A stretch of DNA of 20,044 nucleotides from a bacterium (GTDB lineage Bacteria; Patescibacteriota; Minisyncoccia; JACQLN01). A program made the position numbers and the translations under genes. Location: the NCBI GenBank assembly GCA_030697855.1, contig JAUYOU010000013.1, positions 1-20,044 on the forward strand, written 5' to 3'. The notes below the pieces were generated by a model that made no database searches, was not told the DNA's origin, and worked only from the letters and a program-made list of their open reading frames with translations. Below, piece by piece: positions 1 through 5,808 of the stretch. Numbering within the stretch: position 1 is the stretch's first letter; the number at the start of each line of letters is the position of its first letter.

Positions 1-1171
1 AATCCGTTATGGGACCAGCAATTGTAATTACCAACGGAACATTATTTAAAACAGCTTCGCGCAAAATCGAATAAACTCTGCGTAAATAAGCACCGCCAAA
101 AGCTGGTAAAGCATTTTCAAAAACATCTCTTAAAGAATCTAATCTATCCACAGCCTGTGCAATTACTGGCCTACCCTGTAATTCTTTTTCATCTAAAGAA
201 CCGCCTTCAGAATTATAATCCTCTTCCATAATTTCTTGATATAAATCTTCTGAATTATTAAATTCAAACTCTGCCTCGTCTTTTTCCTTATCCATATTTT
301 TTCTGGTTTTATAAGCTATTAAAGAATAACAAATTTGAGCCGCGCCATATTCTGTTAGTGTATCACCAGCACGTGGCGACACCTCTACAATATCGGCACT
401 AATAACATTTTTATATTTAAATAGTTCATCGAGTAATCCATAAAGATATTCCCAATCGAGCCCACCTTGAACCGGCGTTCCTGTGGCTGGCATATGTACT
501 GGATCGATTCCATCAACATCTAGTGTTAAATAAACTTTATCGGTTTTTATAGCGCTAATTATTTCGCGATATGATGGTACGCAACCCTTACCCCATTCAA
601 AAACTTTTAAATTATTTTCGTGGGCAAAATTATATTCATCTTGAGAGTACGCTCTTATTCCAACATGCACAGTGTCAAAACCATTCTCATATGTTCTTCG
701 CATAACACAACCATGTGAATATTTTCCGTGAGGCGTATCGTTAAAATCGGCATCGGTATCGCGTAAATCCAAATGGGCATCTATTTGTAAAACCGTAACA
801 TTCTCGGCTAAACCTTGCCGAGCTAACGATTGAACCGGACCATTTGTAATAGAATGTTCTCCACCTAAAACAATTACAAATTTCCCTAAAGCAAAATAAT
901 GTTCGTGCACACTGCGCACATATTCCACCATTTCTTCTGGCGACAAATGATTAATATCGCCAGTATCGTGGTAAGCGATTTTAACTTCTTCAGCAGGAGA
1001 AGTTTTAGTATGACGCTCAAAAAATTCTATTTGAGTGTGCAAACATTCAACTATAGCCCATGGCCCTTTATCGGCACCCTTGCCAAAAGAAGAAGTGGCA
1101 TCGTAATTAGCGCCAATCAAAACCACATCGGCTTCTTCGGGGTTGGGACAATTTATTATTGATAAAGCCAT
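1..1171 (-). CDS. speB: Agmatinase/arginase-family ureohydrolase with C-terminal extension (possible deoxyhypusine-synthase-like domain), partial
   Basis: The ureohydrolase domain (about residues 1-290) has all the binuclear Mn ligand motifs: GGEHS (H106), DAHLD (D131, H133, D135), SHG (H153) and TLDVDGIDP (D218, D220). The family hydrolyses a guanidino group, agmatine to putrescine plus urea in SpeB; substrate cannot be fixed from sequence, and arginine or another guanidino compound is possible. The frame stays open after the usual family end (about 290-300 residues). An acidic linker (about 291-332) is followed by a second conserved-looking segment (333-390), including AFGGAYL and VPLVITIAGPIT, cut by the window edge. 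That segment resembles the N-terminal part of deoxyhypusine synthase-like proteins, but this is a weak by-eye match. The start is chosen because a consensus promoter lies just upstream. There is no Shine-Dalgarno sequence. The gene is incomplete at its 3' end. Confidence 0.85.
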   Translation of the reverse strand, partial: MALSIINCPNPEEADVVLIGANYDATSSFGKGADKGPWAIVECLHTQIEFFERHTKTSPAEEVKIAYHDTGDINHLSPEEMVEYVRSVHEHYFALGKFVIVLGGEHSITNGPVQSLARQGLAENVTVLQIDAHLDLRDTDADFNDTPHGKYSHGCVMRRTYENGFDTVHVGIRAYSQDEYNFAHENNLKVFEWGKGCVPSYREIISAIKTDKVYLTLDVDGIDPVHMPATGTPVQGGLDWEYLYGLLDELFKYKNVISADIVEVSPRAGDTLTEYGAAQICYSLIAYKTRKNMDKEKDEAEFEFNNSEDLYQEIMEEDYNSEGGSLDEKELQGRPVIAQAVDRLDSLRDVFENALPAFGGAYLRRVYSILREAVLNNVPLVITIAGPITD

Positions 1172-1188
1172 GAAATTTGTTTGATGGA

Positions 1189-1217
1189 ATAATAGAAAAA
1201 CAATTACTCGATGTCAA
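1189..1217 (-). promoter_or_regulatory. Sigma-70-type promoter of the agmatinase-family gene
   Basis: On the minus strand TTGACA (1217-1212) is separated by exactly 17 nt from TATTAT (1194-1189). The expected start site is near 1182, giving a leader of about 11 nt with no ribosome binding site, so the mRNA would be nearly leaderless. Confidence 0.75.
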
Positions 1218-1242
1218 CCAAATTCTACTCAAACAATTACAA

Positions 1243-1271
1243 CTACTATCGAGGTTGAACCTCGATAGTAG
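1243..1271. repeat. REP-like palindrome, copy 1
   Basis: Perfect 14-bp inverted repeat around a single central G, core TATCGAGGTTGAACCTCGATA. It lies immediately 3' of the transposase stop codon and may also act as its 3' transcript hairpin. Confidence 0.9.
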
Positions 1272-1273
1272 GC

Positions 1274-1966
1274 TCAATCCAAAAGTATAGTCTGTATAAT
1301 TTTTGAGCGCCTATCTTTATGCTTTAGCCATTCTAACATCTCCTTGATATGGTTATTTTTCCCGCCCCAAAAATTAGAAAGAAAATCTCTTGAAGTTACC
1401 GAAGGAAAATTCTTTATCCCGATATAATCTAAGAAACTGCTCCAACGATAATTTTTTAGAAACTTAAGTTTAGCCTCCGCATCTATCGAGGTTGAACCTC
1501 GATAGATTAGTTCTGATGGATTAGAATGAATATAATATGGTAAATGGATAAAATGCACTTGTTTTTCTAAAATAACCGCTTTGAATCTTCCTTGAAACAA
1601 ACCTCCGACTCTATCATTTTTCTTATTAAAATACATGGTATAACCCGTTCCTAGTTTCTGCATAAACTTTATAATACCGTTTTCTTTTCTTTGTCTTAAA
1701 ATAAGATGAAAATGATTAGGCATTAAAACAAATGCCAAAATATCTACCAACAATTTCCTAGCTCTTTTTTTGTTTGAATTATCTTGTTTAACCACAAAGC
1801 TATCAAAATAATAATCTGTATTAACAACAGGATTTTCGTCGTTGAACTCAAATAGGTTATGAATAAATCTAAGATAGTCCTTATCGTTTAAAAATATCTT
1901 TCTTTTTTCCACGCCACGATTATAAATATGATATATTTTATCTCCGGCAAATTGTGGTTTATGCAT
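1274..1966 (-). CDS. REP-associated tyrosine transposase (Y1/IS200-like, HUH superfamily)
   Basis: A 230-residue Y1 transposase of the RAYT type (TnpA_REP, Y1_Tnp fold). It shows the HUH metal motif MPNHFHLI (H85, H87), the catalytic tyrosine region GYTMYFNKK (Y109 or Y112) and the family signature GGLFQGRFKA (121-130). These enzymes nick single-stranded DNA beside palindromic hairpins and form a 5'-phosphotyrosine link; RAYTs act on REP sequences. The gene is flanked by such palindromes and carries a third inside it, encoding about residues 154-162 (IYRGSTSID). That insertion lies after the catalytic core, so the protein may still be active. The length is normal for the family. There is no passenger gene or partner transposase in the unit, which agrees with a domesticated or solo RAYT. 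Confidence 0.92.
   Translation of the reverse strand: MHKPQFAGDKIYHIYNRGVEKRKIFLNDKDYLRFIHNLFEFNDENPVVNTDYYFDSFVVKQDNSNKKRARKLLVDILAFVLMPNHFHLILRQRKENGIIKFMQKLGTGYTMYFNKKNDRVGGLFQGRFKAVILEKQVHFIHLPYYIHSNPSELIYRGSTSIDAEAKLKFLKNYRWSSFLDYIGIKNFPSVTSRDFLSNFWGGKNNHIKEMLEWLKHKDRRSKIIQTILLD
1481..1507. repeat. REP-like palindrome, copy 2 (inside the transposase gene)
   Basis: Perfect 13-bp inverted repeat around one G, sharing the 21-nt core of copy 1. It is read in frame by the transposase gene without introducing a stop. Confidence 0.9.
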
Positions 1967-1981
1967 ACATAAACAATATCA

Positions 1982-2016
1982 TTTAAACTATCGAGGTTCA
2001 ACCTCAATAGTTTAAA
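1982..2016. repeat. REP-like palindrome, copy 3 (inverted orientation)
   Basis: 17-bp inverted repeat around one C with a single C/A mismatch, which is a G-U wobble when the minus strand folds as RNA. The centre reads TTCAA on the plus strand, so the copy is inverted relative to copies 1 and 2. Confidence 0.88.
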
Positions 2017-2111
2017 AGTAATTCTGATACAAAGTATTCTAAACCCACGGCGAAAAAGCCGTAGCCGTTCCGCATAGCATGAATTCCTAATCAACTTATC
2101 AAGATTTTCCA

Positions 2112-2153
2112 TAAAAAAGAAACCCTCGGTTTGCTGAATGCAAACCGAGGGGA
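2112..2153 (-). terminator. Rho-independent terminator of the 228-residue orphan gene
   Basis: On the minus strand a strong stem (CCCTCGGTTTGC pairing with GCAAACCGAGGG, short loop) is followed by a T-rich tract. It lies downstream of the gene ending at 2200. Confidence 0.88.
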
Positions 2154-2199
2154 AAAGGGTTTAAGAACTAAAGAGTTGAAGTAAAAAGGAAATGAATGT

Positions 2200-2886
2200 T
2201 CAGGAATTGCTGGAGAACACCCGAACGCCACTGAACCACCCATCCGACTCCGACTCAACGTCCGACTCAACTGAATTGGCATTGGCATTCATATTCCAGC
2301 CATCGCCATACCAGCACACGCTCATCGTGCAACGCGTACCGTTGATGTCGCGAACATAAAAAATGTTTGCCCAGCCGTTATTAAATAAAGCCCCAGCTTC
2401 GCCGTTTTTCTGAATCTGCATCAGAGCAAAAACTTGGGCAAGGGCGATCTCGGCCTTGGCTTCACCGCCGAGTTCAGCGATTATGGAAACATCAACCGAC
2501 GACTTGGTGAGCTTCTGATAACGAAGGACAGTCTCCTGCATCGATGTCTCGATCTTGCCGAGAAACCATTCCTCAAAGTTGCTTCCGAGGCCAGAGATCT
2601 TTACCGTGGCGTCGGAGCTGGTGTTCACCACAAACCTGTCTCTGGCGACAAACGGTTCGGTGGTAGCGGGCACGGTGACTGTTCCGAGAAACCTCAGCAG
2701 AGATTCTTCGGGCTGTTTATCATCGGGAATCCGCCCATAGATTTCGACCATATTTTGGGTCAAAATCTCCTTGGAGCAACTATTCCAGAAAGCGAGCACT
2801 TTCGGGGGTATGACCCCCCTAGGAAAATGCATCTGCATTCTTTGTGTCAGTTCCAGTTCCGCGTTAGTTAAGGCCTTATCGCTCAT
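2200..2886 (-). CDS. Hypothetical protein of a type recurrent in CPR genomes
   Basis: A 228-residue soluble protein with no signal peptide or membrane segment. I do not recognise an enzymatic motif. By recall only, its middle and end (KLTKSSVD, IIAELGGEAKAE, NIFYVRDINGT, WYGDGW, GVRVFSSNS) resemble a family of unnamed proteins frequent in Parcubacteria genomes. The central part (about 85-165) looks mixed alpha/beta and the tail (about 175-228) beta-rich with an Asn/Glu/Ser-rich linker. The gene is a stand-alone cassette with a near-consensus promoter (2978-3006), an 85-nt leader, an AAGGA ribosome binding site and a strong terminator (2112-2153). Base composition is richer in G+C than the neighbouring toxin, antitoxin and transposase genes, consistent with different origin or stronger expression. 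Function is unknown. Confidence 0.8.
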   Translation of the reverse strand: MSDKALTNAELELTQRMQMHFPRGVIPPKVLAFWNSCSKEILTQNMVEIYGRIPDDKQPEESLLRFLGTVTVPATTEPFVARDRFVVNTSSDATVKISGLGSNFEEWFLGKIETSMQETVLRYQKLTKSSVDVSIIAELGGEAKAEIALAQVFALMQIQKNGEAGALFNNGWANIFYVRDINGTRCTMSVCWYGDGWNMNANANSVESDVESESDGWFSGVRVFSSNS

Positions 2887-2977
2887 AGCGATCTTCCTTC
2901 TTATGATTTTGGCTATCTCTTTTCGCTCACGGGCATTTGCCAGAGCGCTAGATAAACCAGTTTTAAGTACTGTATTT

Positions 2978-3006
2978 AGTATATAGAATAACTAGATAAA
3001 AGTCAA
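2978..3006 (-). promoter_or_regulatory. Promoter of the 228-residue orphan gene
   Basis: TTGACT (3006-3001), a 17-nt spacer and TATACT (2983-2978) on the minus strand. The start site is expected near 2971, leaving an 85-nt leader that contains a possible hairpin (GCTC-GGC/GCC-GAGC) around 2930-2952. Confidence 0.78.
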
Positions 3007-3010
3007 GCCA

Positions 3011-3027
3011 GTGTTGTGGTTCAACAC
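3011..3027. repeat. Inverted repeat beside the -35 element (possible operator)
   Basis: GTGTTG and CAACAC separated by 5 nt, starting 4 nt upstream of the -35 box of the orphan gene. The position suits a regulator site, but no regulator is identified. Confidence 0.4.
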
Positions 3028-3071
3028 CTTGACACAATCCTAGGGGCTAAGTGGTATGTATCCTACTCTCT

Positions 3072-3094
3072 CTATCGAAGTGAGACTTCATATA
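3072..3094. repeat. Degenerate REP-like hairpin
   Basis: TATCGAAG, a 5-nt loop and CTTCATA form an imperfect hairpin with the layout of the REP core (TAT-GA-G stem, short G/A-containing loop). It lies 7 nt beyond the toxin stop codon. Assignment to the family is tentative. Confidence 0.35.
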
Positions 3095-3100
3095 GAAAAA

Positions 3101-3358
3101 CTATTTATATATCTCGTGCGTACCGACATCAACAAAATCAATAAATTTTTTGTTGTTAAAAGTAAACATTATTCTATATTGACCCACCACGGTAAAAGAC
3201 CAATAATTTTTATATTTGCCGTGAAGTTTGTGAGTATTTAATCTGGAATCGAAAGGATCTTTTCTAAAAATATTTTCCTTCTCCAATGCCTTTTCTTTTA
3301 CAAAACGAGGCAAGCTTTTATAAGCTTGCCTAAATCTAGAAGAAAATCTAATAACCAT
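3101..3358 (-). CDS. RelE/ParE-superfamily toxin
   Basis: An 85-residue basic protein with the RelE/YafQ/ParE toxin pattern: N-terminal strand and helix pair (FSSRFRQAYKSLP, residues 5-17), then HKLHGKYKNYWSFTVVGQYRIMF (43-66, where YRI is the usual core strand) and a final strand with the conserved histidine region VGTHEIYK (78-85). RelE-type members cleave mRNA on the ribosome and ParE-type members poison gyrase; the C-terminal His-x-x-Tyr favours the mRNase branch (YoeB/YafQ/HigB-like), which is inference. It is the second gene of a two-gene unit, 6 nt after the antitoxin stop codon. Length is typical for the family. Confidence 0.88.
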   Translation of the reverse strand: MVIRFSSRFRQAYKSLPRFVKEKALEKENIFRKDPFDSRLNTHKLHGKYKNYWSFTVVGQYRIMFTFNNKKFIDFVDVGTHEIYK

Positions 3359-3364
3359 ACTTAT

Positions 3365-3571
3365 TTAATCTAAACCTGCTAATGATTTTAGAACCTTCAG
3401 TTTTTTTTGTTTTTTTTCTTTAAGATAAATTTTAATGGCAGAATCGACACTTATAACTCCGCTTAATTTGTCTTTCAAAGTTTTTTCTAAATCCAAAAGC
3501 TTCTTGTATTCTTTGCGCGGTACAAGCACAAAACCACTGCTCTTTTTATCCTTTGTTAATACAGATGCCAT
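3365..3571 (-). CDS. Antitoxin of the RelE/ParE-type toxin
   Basis: A 68-residue charged protein upstream of the toxin, matching the usual antitoxin-first order. The N-terminus (MASVLTKDKKSSGFVLVPRKEYKKLL) is compatible with a Phd/YefM- or AbrB-like short DNA-binding domain, and the Lys-rich helical tail (IKIYLKEKKQKKLKVLKSL) would wrap the toxin. An ATG two codons earlier (3577) exists, but the promoter at 3580-3609 puts the start site at about 3573, so the ATG at 3571 is preferred and the mRNA is essentially leaderless. Family assignment below antitoxin is uncertain. Autoregulation is expected but no operator could be defined. Confidence 0.8.
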   Translation of the reverse strand: MASVLTKDKKSSGFVLVPRKEYKKLLDLEKTLKDKLSGVISVDSAIKIYLKEKKQKKLKVLKSLAGLD

Positions 3572-3579
3572 ATACATAT

Positions 3580-3609
3580 ATATTAAACCAAAGCATATCG
3601 TTTTTTCAA
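3580..3609 (-). promoter_or_regulatory. Promoter of the toxin-antitoxin operon
   Basis: TTGAAA (3609-3604), an 18-nt spacer and TAATAT (3585-3580) on the minus strand. The -10 box ends 9 nt before the chosen ATG, so the transcript starts at or next to the start codon. Confidence 0.68.
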
Positions 3610-3623
3610 CCCTCCCCCAAACA

Positions 3624-3656
3624 ATTAAAAAACGCCCCGAAATTTAATCGGAACGT
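3624..3656 (-). terminator. Terminator of the basic 57-residue protein gene
   Basis: On the minus strand ACG-CCGA pairs with TCGG-CGT across a 6-7 nt loop, followed by six T. It separates the tgt run from the toxin-antitoxin promoter. Confidence 0.75.
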
Positions 3657-3674
3657 TAAAAAATATTCATAACT

Positions 3675-3848
3675 TCACCTTCCACTATTTCTAGATGTCC
3701 CTGTAAGTTGTCTTACTTGATCTTCTGAAAACAAGTTACGGCTTGTGGTTCTACGATACCTAGCCTTGCCTTTTCCGCCTTTTCTTTTTCTTAGTTTAAC
3801 TCTTCTGGCGCGCCACCTCCTAGAAATTTTTTCTATCTCTTTAGACAT
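3675..3848 (-). CDS. Small highly basic protein, unknown
   Basis: A 57-residue protein dominated by Arg and Lys (RRWRARRVKLRKRKGGKGKA, residues 9-28), with a polar C-terminus. It could bind RNA or the ribosome, but this rests on charge only. The start at 3848 is chosen over an ATG nine codons upstream because AGGAGG lies 6 nt before it. It lies 51 nt downstream of the tgt stop codon and ends at a terminator, so it may be the last gene of the tgt transcript or be transcribed alone; no convincing promoter was seen. It does not resemble a ribosomal protein I can name. Confidence 0.7.
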   Translation of the reverse strand: MSKEIEKISRRWRARRVKLRKRKGGKGKARYRRTTSRNLFSEDQVRQLTGTSRNSGR

Positions 3849-3899
3849 AGCACCCTCCTTTTTATGAAGGAACAAAAAGTATGGTTACTATCTAATAGG

Positions 3900-5057
3900 C
3901 TACAGCAAAACATGCTTTTTCATCAAGTCTTTAAAGTTCCCTTCGGCTATAGAATTACGAATCGTTTTCATTAAATTGTTAAAAAAATAAATATTATGGA
4001 AAGAAGCTAGATAGCCGGCTTCAAAATTTTTGGCTTTAAAAAGTGAATGCAAATAGGCTTTAGTAATTTTTTTTGTTGCGCAAACTTCGCAACCACAATC
4101 TGGATCCAAAACAGAACCATCTTCTTTATATAAGCCCTTGGTCATGTCTAGCCTGCCCTGCAAAGTATAAATATTACCGTGTCTACCTTCGCGTGTTGGA
4201 ACAACACAATCAAAAGTATCTATGCCTTTTGAAACCCCAATAAATAAATCCTGAATCAAACCAATGCCTAATAAATGTCTTGGTTTATTTTCGGGTAAAT
4301 ATGGGACTACCCAATCTAGTTCCCTGAAAGTTTTTTCTTTTCCGCCAAAAGAAGATCCAAACGAACCACCCACAGCAAAACCATCAAAATCTAAGCTACC
4401 AATAAATTTTGCACTTTCGTTTCGTAAATCTTCAAACAAACCACCCTGCACAATTCCGTACATTTTTTGATTGGTGGTTTTTGCCTTTAAAGACTCCTCC
4501 TCCCATCTATGAGTTCTCGCTAAAGCTTCTTTATTATATTTATAATTATGCAAAGGTGATGTTGGCTCATCGAAAGCCAAAATAATATCGGCGCCTAATT
4601 TTTCTTGTATCCAAATTGATTTAGTCGCATCTAAAAACTGTTCGCGATCTCCTACCTTGAAATACACGCCATCATTAGTAATTCTTACCAAGTTTTCGCT
4701 AGTGGCTAGTGACTGTTGGCTGGTGACTATCTTCCCTCCGCCAAGTTCGCGTGCAAAGCCCAAACTAAAAACCTGAAAACCTCCTGAATCAGTCATTAAA
4801 GGATGCTGCCAATTCATAGATTCGTGCAAGCCCGGATATTTTCTCAAGCCCTTATCACCCAATTTCTGCCACATGTGATATGTATTAGAAATAATAAGTT
4901 GGGTTTTTGCTCTAATTAAATCTTGGCTAGAAAGTTCCCTAACTTTGGCGTGAGTACCCACCACTACAAAACTTGGTGTTTCTACAATTCCGTGGGGAGT
5001 TTCTATAATTCCTAACCTAGCCCGAGACGAAGAATCTTTTTTTAAAACCCTAAACAT
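3900..5057 (-). CDS. tgt: tRNA-guanine transglycosylase
   Basis: 385 residues, normal length. TGT exchanges G34 of GUN-anticodon tRNAs (His, Asp, Asn, Tyr) for preQ1 or queuine. The general base region TDSGGFQVF carries D90, the nucleophile is D283 in TFDCVVPTR, and Zn is held by C321, C323, C326 and H354. The substrate-recognition loop departs from the bacterial GGLAVGE: here it is GGSFGSS (230-236), so the position equivalent to Val233 of the Zymomonas enzyme is Gly, as in eukaryotic queuine-using TGT, and the residue matching Cys158 is Pro165. This suggests salvage of queuine or another base (inference). Residues about 111-122 (VTSQQSLATSEN) are encoded by a repetitive stretch inserted in a surface region. 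The start overlaps the preceding stop codon (TAATG), so translation is coupled. Confidence 0.95.
   Translation of the reverse strand: MFRVLKKDSSSRARLGIIETPHGIVETPSFVVVGTHAKVRELSSQDLIRAKTQLIISNTYHMWQKLGDKGLRKYPGLHESMNWQHPLMTDSGGFQVFSLGFARELGGGKIVTSQQSLATSENLVRITNDGVYFKVGDREQFLDATKSIWIQEKLGADIILAFDEPTSPLHNYKYNKEALARTHRWEEESLKAKTTNQKMYGIVQGGLFEDLRNESAKFIGSLDFDGFAVGGSFGSSFGGKEKTFRELDWVVPYLPENKPRHLLGIGLIQDLFIGVSKGIDTFDCVVPTREGRHGNIYTLQGRLDMTKGLYKEDGSVLDPDCGCEVCATKKITKAYLHSLFKAKNFEAGYLASFHNIYFFNNLMKTIRNSIAEGNFKDLMKKHVLL
4698..4730. repeat. Degenerate short repeats inside tgt
   Basis: Imperfect repeats of a CTAGTGACT/CTGGTGACT unit encode the VTSQQSLATS segment of TGT. The segment is not part of any conserved TGT motif and looks like an in-frame repeat insertion. 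Confidence 0.5.
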
Positions 5058-5350
5058 TATTTATTTTTTGGAGGTAATTCTTGGATCTGTTTTTCCAAAA
5101 AATTCATTACAGAATCTTCACCTTCAAAATCAAGTTTAGATAATTTATATTTTGGTGTACTACCTATTAACATATGATAAAAAATATATTCTAAATAATC
5201 AGAGTGCTTTGCTTGTATATCTTCTGCATAATCAACGATAGCATCTTGAAGAACTACGTAGTTTCTTTCATAAAGTTCGTCTCGCATTTTTACAGCACGA
5301 GACGTTTTTTCCTCCTCCGATTCAAATTTATTTTCTAAATTATTTTCCAT
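5057..5350 (-). CDS. Small hypothetical protein coupled to tgt
   Basis: A 97-residue acidic, mostly helical protein, not recognised. No signal peptide or membrane segment. Its stop codon overlaps the tgt ATG by one base (TAATG), and its own ATG lies one nucleotide after the previous gene's stop codon, so it is translated as the middle gene of a three-gene operon. The N-terminal third is Glu/Lys-rich (residues 1-20), followed by a helical segment with many aromatic residues (YERNYVVLQDAIVDYAEDIQ, 28-47). It could be a partner or regulator of translation-related work given the linkage, but there is no direct evidence. Confidence 0.75.
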   Translation of the reverse strand: MENNLENKFESEEEKTSRAVKMRDELYERNYVVLQDAIVDYAEDIQAKHSDYLEYIFYHMLIGSTPKYKLSKLDFEGEDSVMNFLEKQIQELPPKNK

Positions 5351-5351
5351 T

Positions 5352-5696
5352 TTAATGTTCTATTAAACCAACCAGCGGATCATGCTTTAAAATTAATCTG
5401 CGTAAAACCCTAATTGCTCCGGCTTTCTTTTCGCCGTGTTTACTTTCGTATTCTGGAATTATGGAATCAAATTGTTCTTGGGGACTAGTTATAAACTTTT
5501 TTTCTATATCACTTAAATTCTCCCAAGCCTTAGCCACAGTTTCGGGTGTAACTTCTTTTGTAATTTCGTGTTCAAATTGGCTAACTTCGGATTGTGGAAG
5601 CTCTAATGGATTTTCAGGTGTATCAGCAAAAAGATCTTGAAGATTATCTTCTTCTGGGTTACCAAAATTCCTAATAGCTTCTGGTCCAAATGACAT
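5352..5696 (-). CDS. Small hypothetical protein, first gene of the tgt operon
   Basis: A 114-residue acidic soluble protein, not recognised. The first half (to about residue 50) is rich in Asp, Glu, Pro and Asn and probably disordered. The second half (51-114) is predicted helical, with a basic patch (EKKAGAIRVLRRLILKHD). It is one nucleotide upstream of the next ATG, so the three genes 5696-3900 form one translational unit. A possible -10 (TATATT, 5717-5712) lies 16 nt before the ATG without a good -35 match, which would give a very short leader. A copy of the tRNA-Ser 3' tail lies directly upstream of that -10. Confidence 0.7.
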   Translation of the reverse strand: MSFGPEAIRNFGNPEEDNLQDLFADTPENPLELPQSEVSQFEHEITKEVTPETVAKAWENLSDIEKKFITSPQEQFDSIIPEYESKHGEKKAGAIRVLRRLILKHDPLVGLIEH

Positions 5697-5718
5697 ATTT
5701 TTTAATGGTTAAATATAA

Positions 5719-5743
5719 TGCGGAGGCGAGAGGATTATTGCGG
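5719..5743. repeat. Copy A of the tRNA-Ser(GCU) 3' tail plus junction core
   Basis: 5719-5736 repeats the last 18 nt of the tRNA-Ser(GCU) gene with its flanking T. It runs on through ggattattgcgg (5732-5743), a 12-nt string that also precedes the intact tRNA at 7179-7190. This is the pattern expected of one end of an element that recombined at the tRNA tail. Confidence 0.8.
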
Positions 5744-5808
5744 TGTCTGTTTGAAAATATACAACACGCGAACGAAACTAGCTAGGCTCGACGAAAAAAG
5801 ATTTTCAA

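Larger units (their letters stand above)
1243..2016 (-). mobile_element. REP/RAYT unit: Y1 transposase gene bracketed by palindromes
   Basis: One Y1 (HUH) transposase gene is flanked by two copies of a palindrome with core TATCGAGGTTGAACCTCGATA. The downstream copy begins 3 nt after the stop codon. The upstream copy lies about 16 nt before the start and is in the opposite orientation judged by its TTGAA/TTCAA centre. A third copy is inside the gene. This matches the known association of RAYT proteins with REP palindromes. The unit ends are inferred from the palindromes; no target-site duplication was identified. A further short hairpin (ACGGC/GCCGT, 2047-2062) lies just outside the right end. 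Confidence 0.75.

Noticed and set aside
899..1162. Plus-strand open frame over the agmatinase-family gene
   Set aside because: It lies wholly antisense to a gene with intact metal-binding motifs and has no expression signals or recognisable composition.
1243..2016. CRISPR array from the repeated TATCGAGG units
   Set aside because: Only three copies at irregular spacing (about 240 and 500 bp), each a complete palindrome, two flanking a transposase gene and one inside it.
1888..2112. 74-codon minus-strand frame upstream of and overlapping the transposase
   Set aside because: It starts within the terminator of the preceding gene, runs through a REP palindrome and overlaps the transposase in another frame.
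2434..2871. 145-codon plus-strand frame
   Set aside because: Antisense to the 228-residue gene, which has a promoter, ribosome binding site and terminator. It is a by-product of that gene's G+C content.
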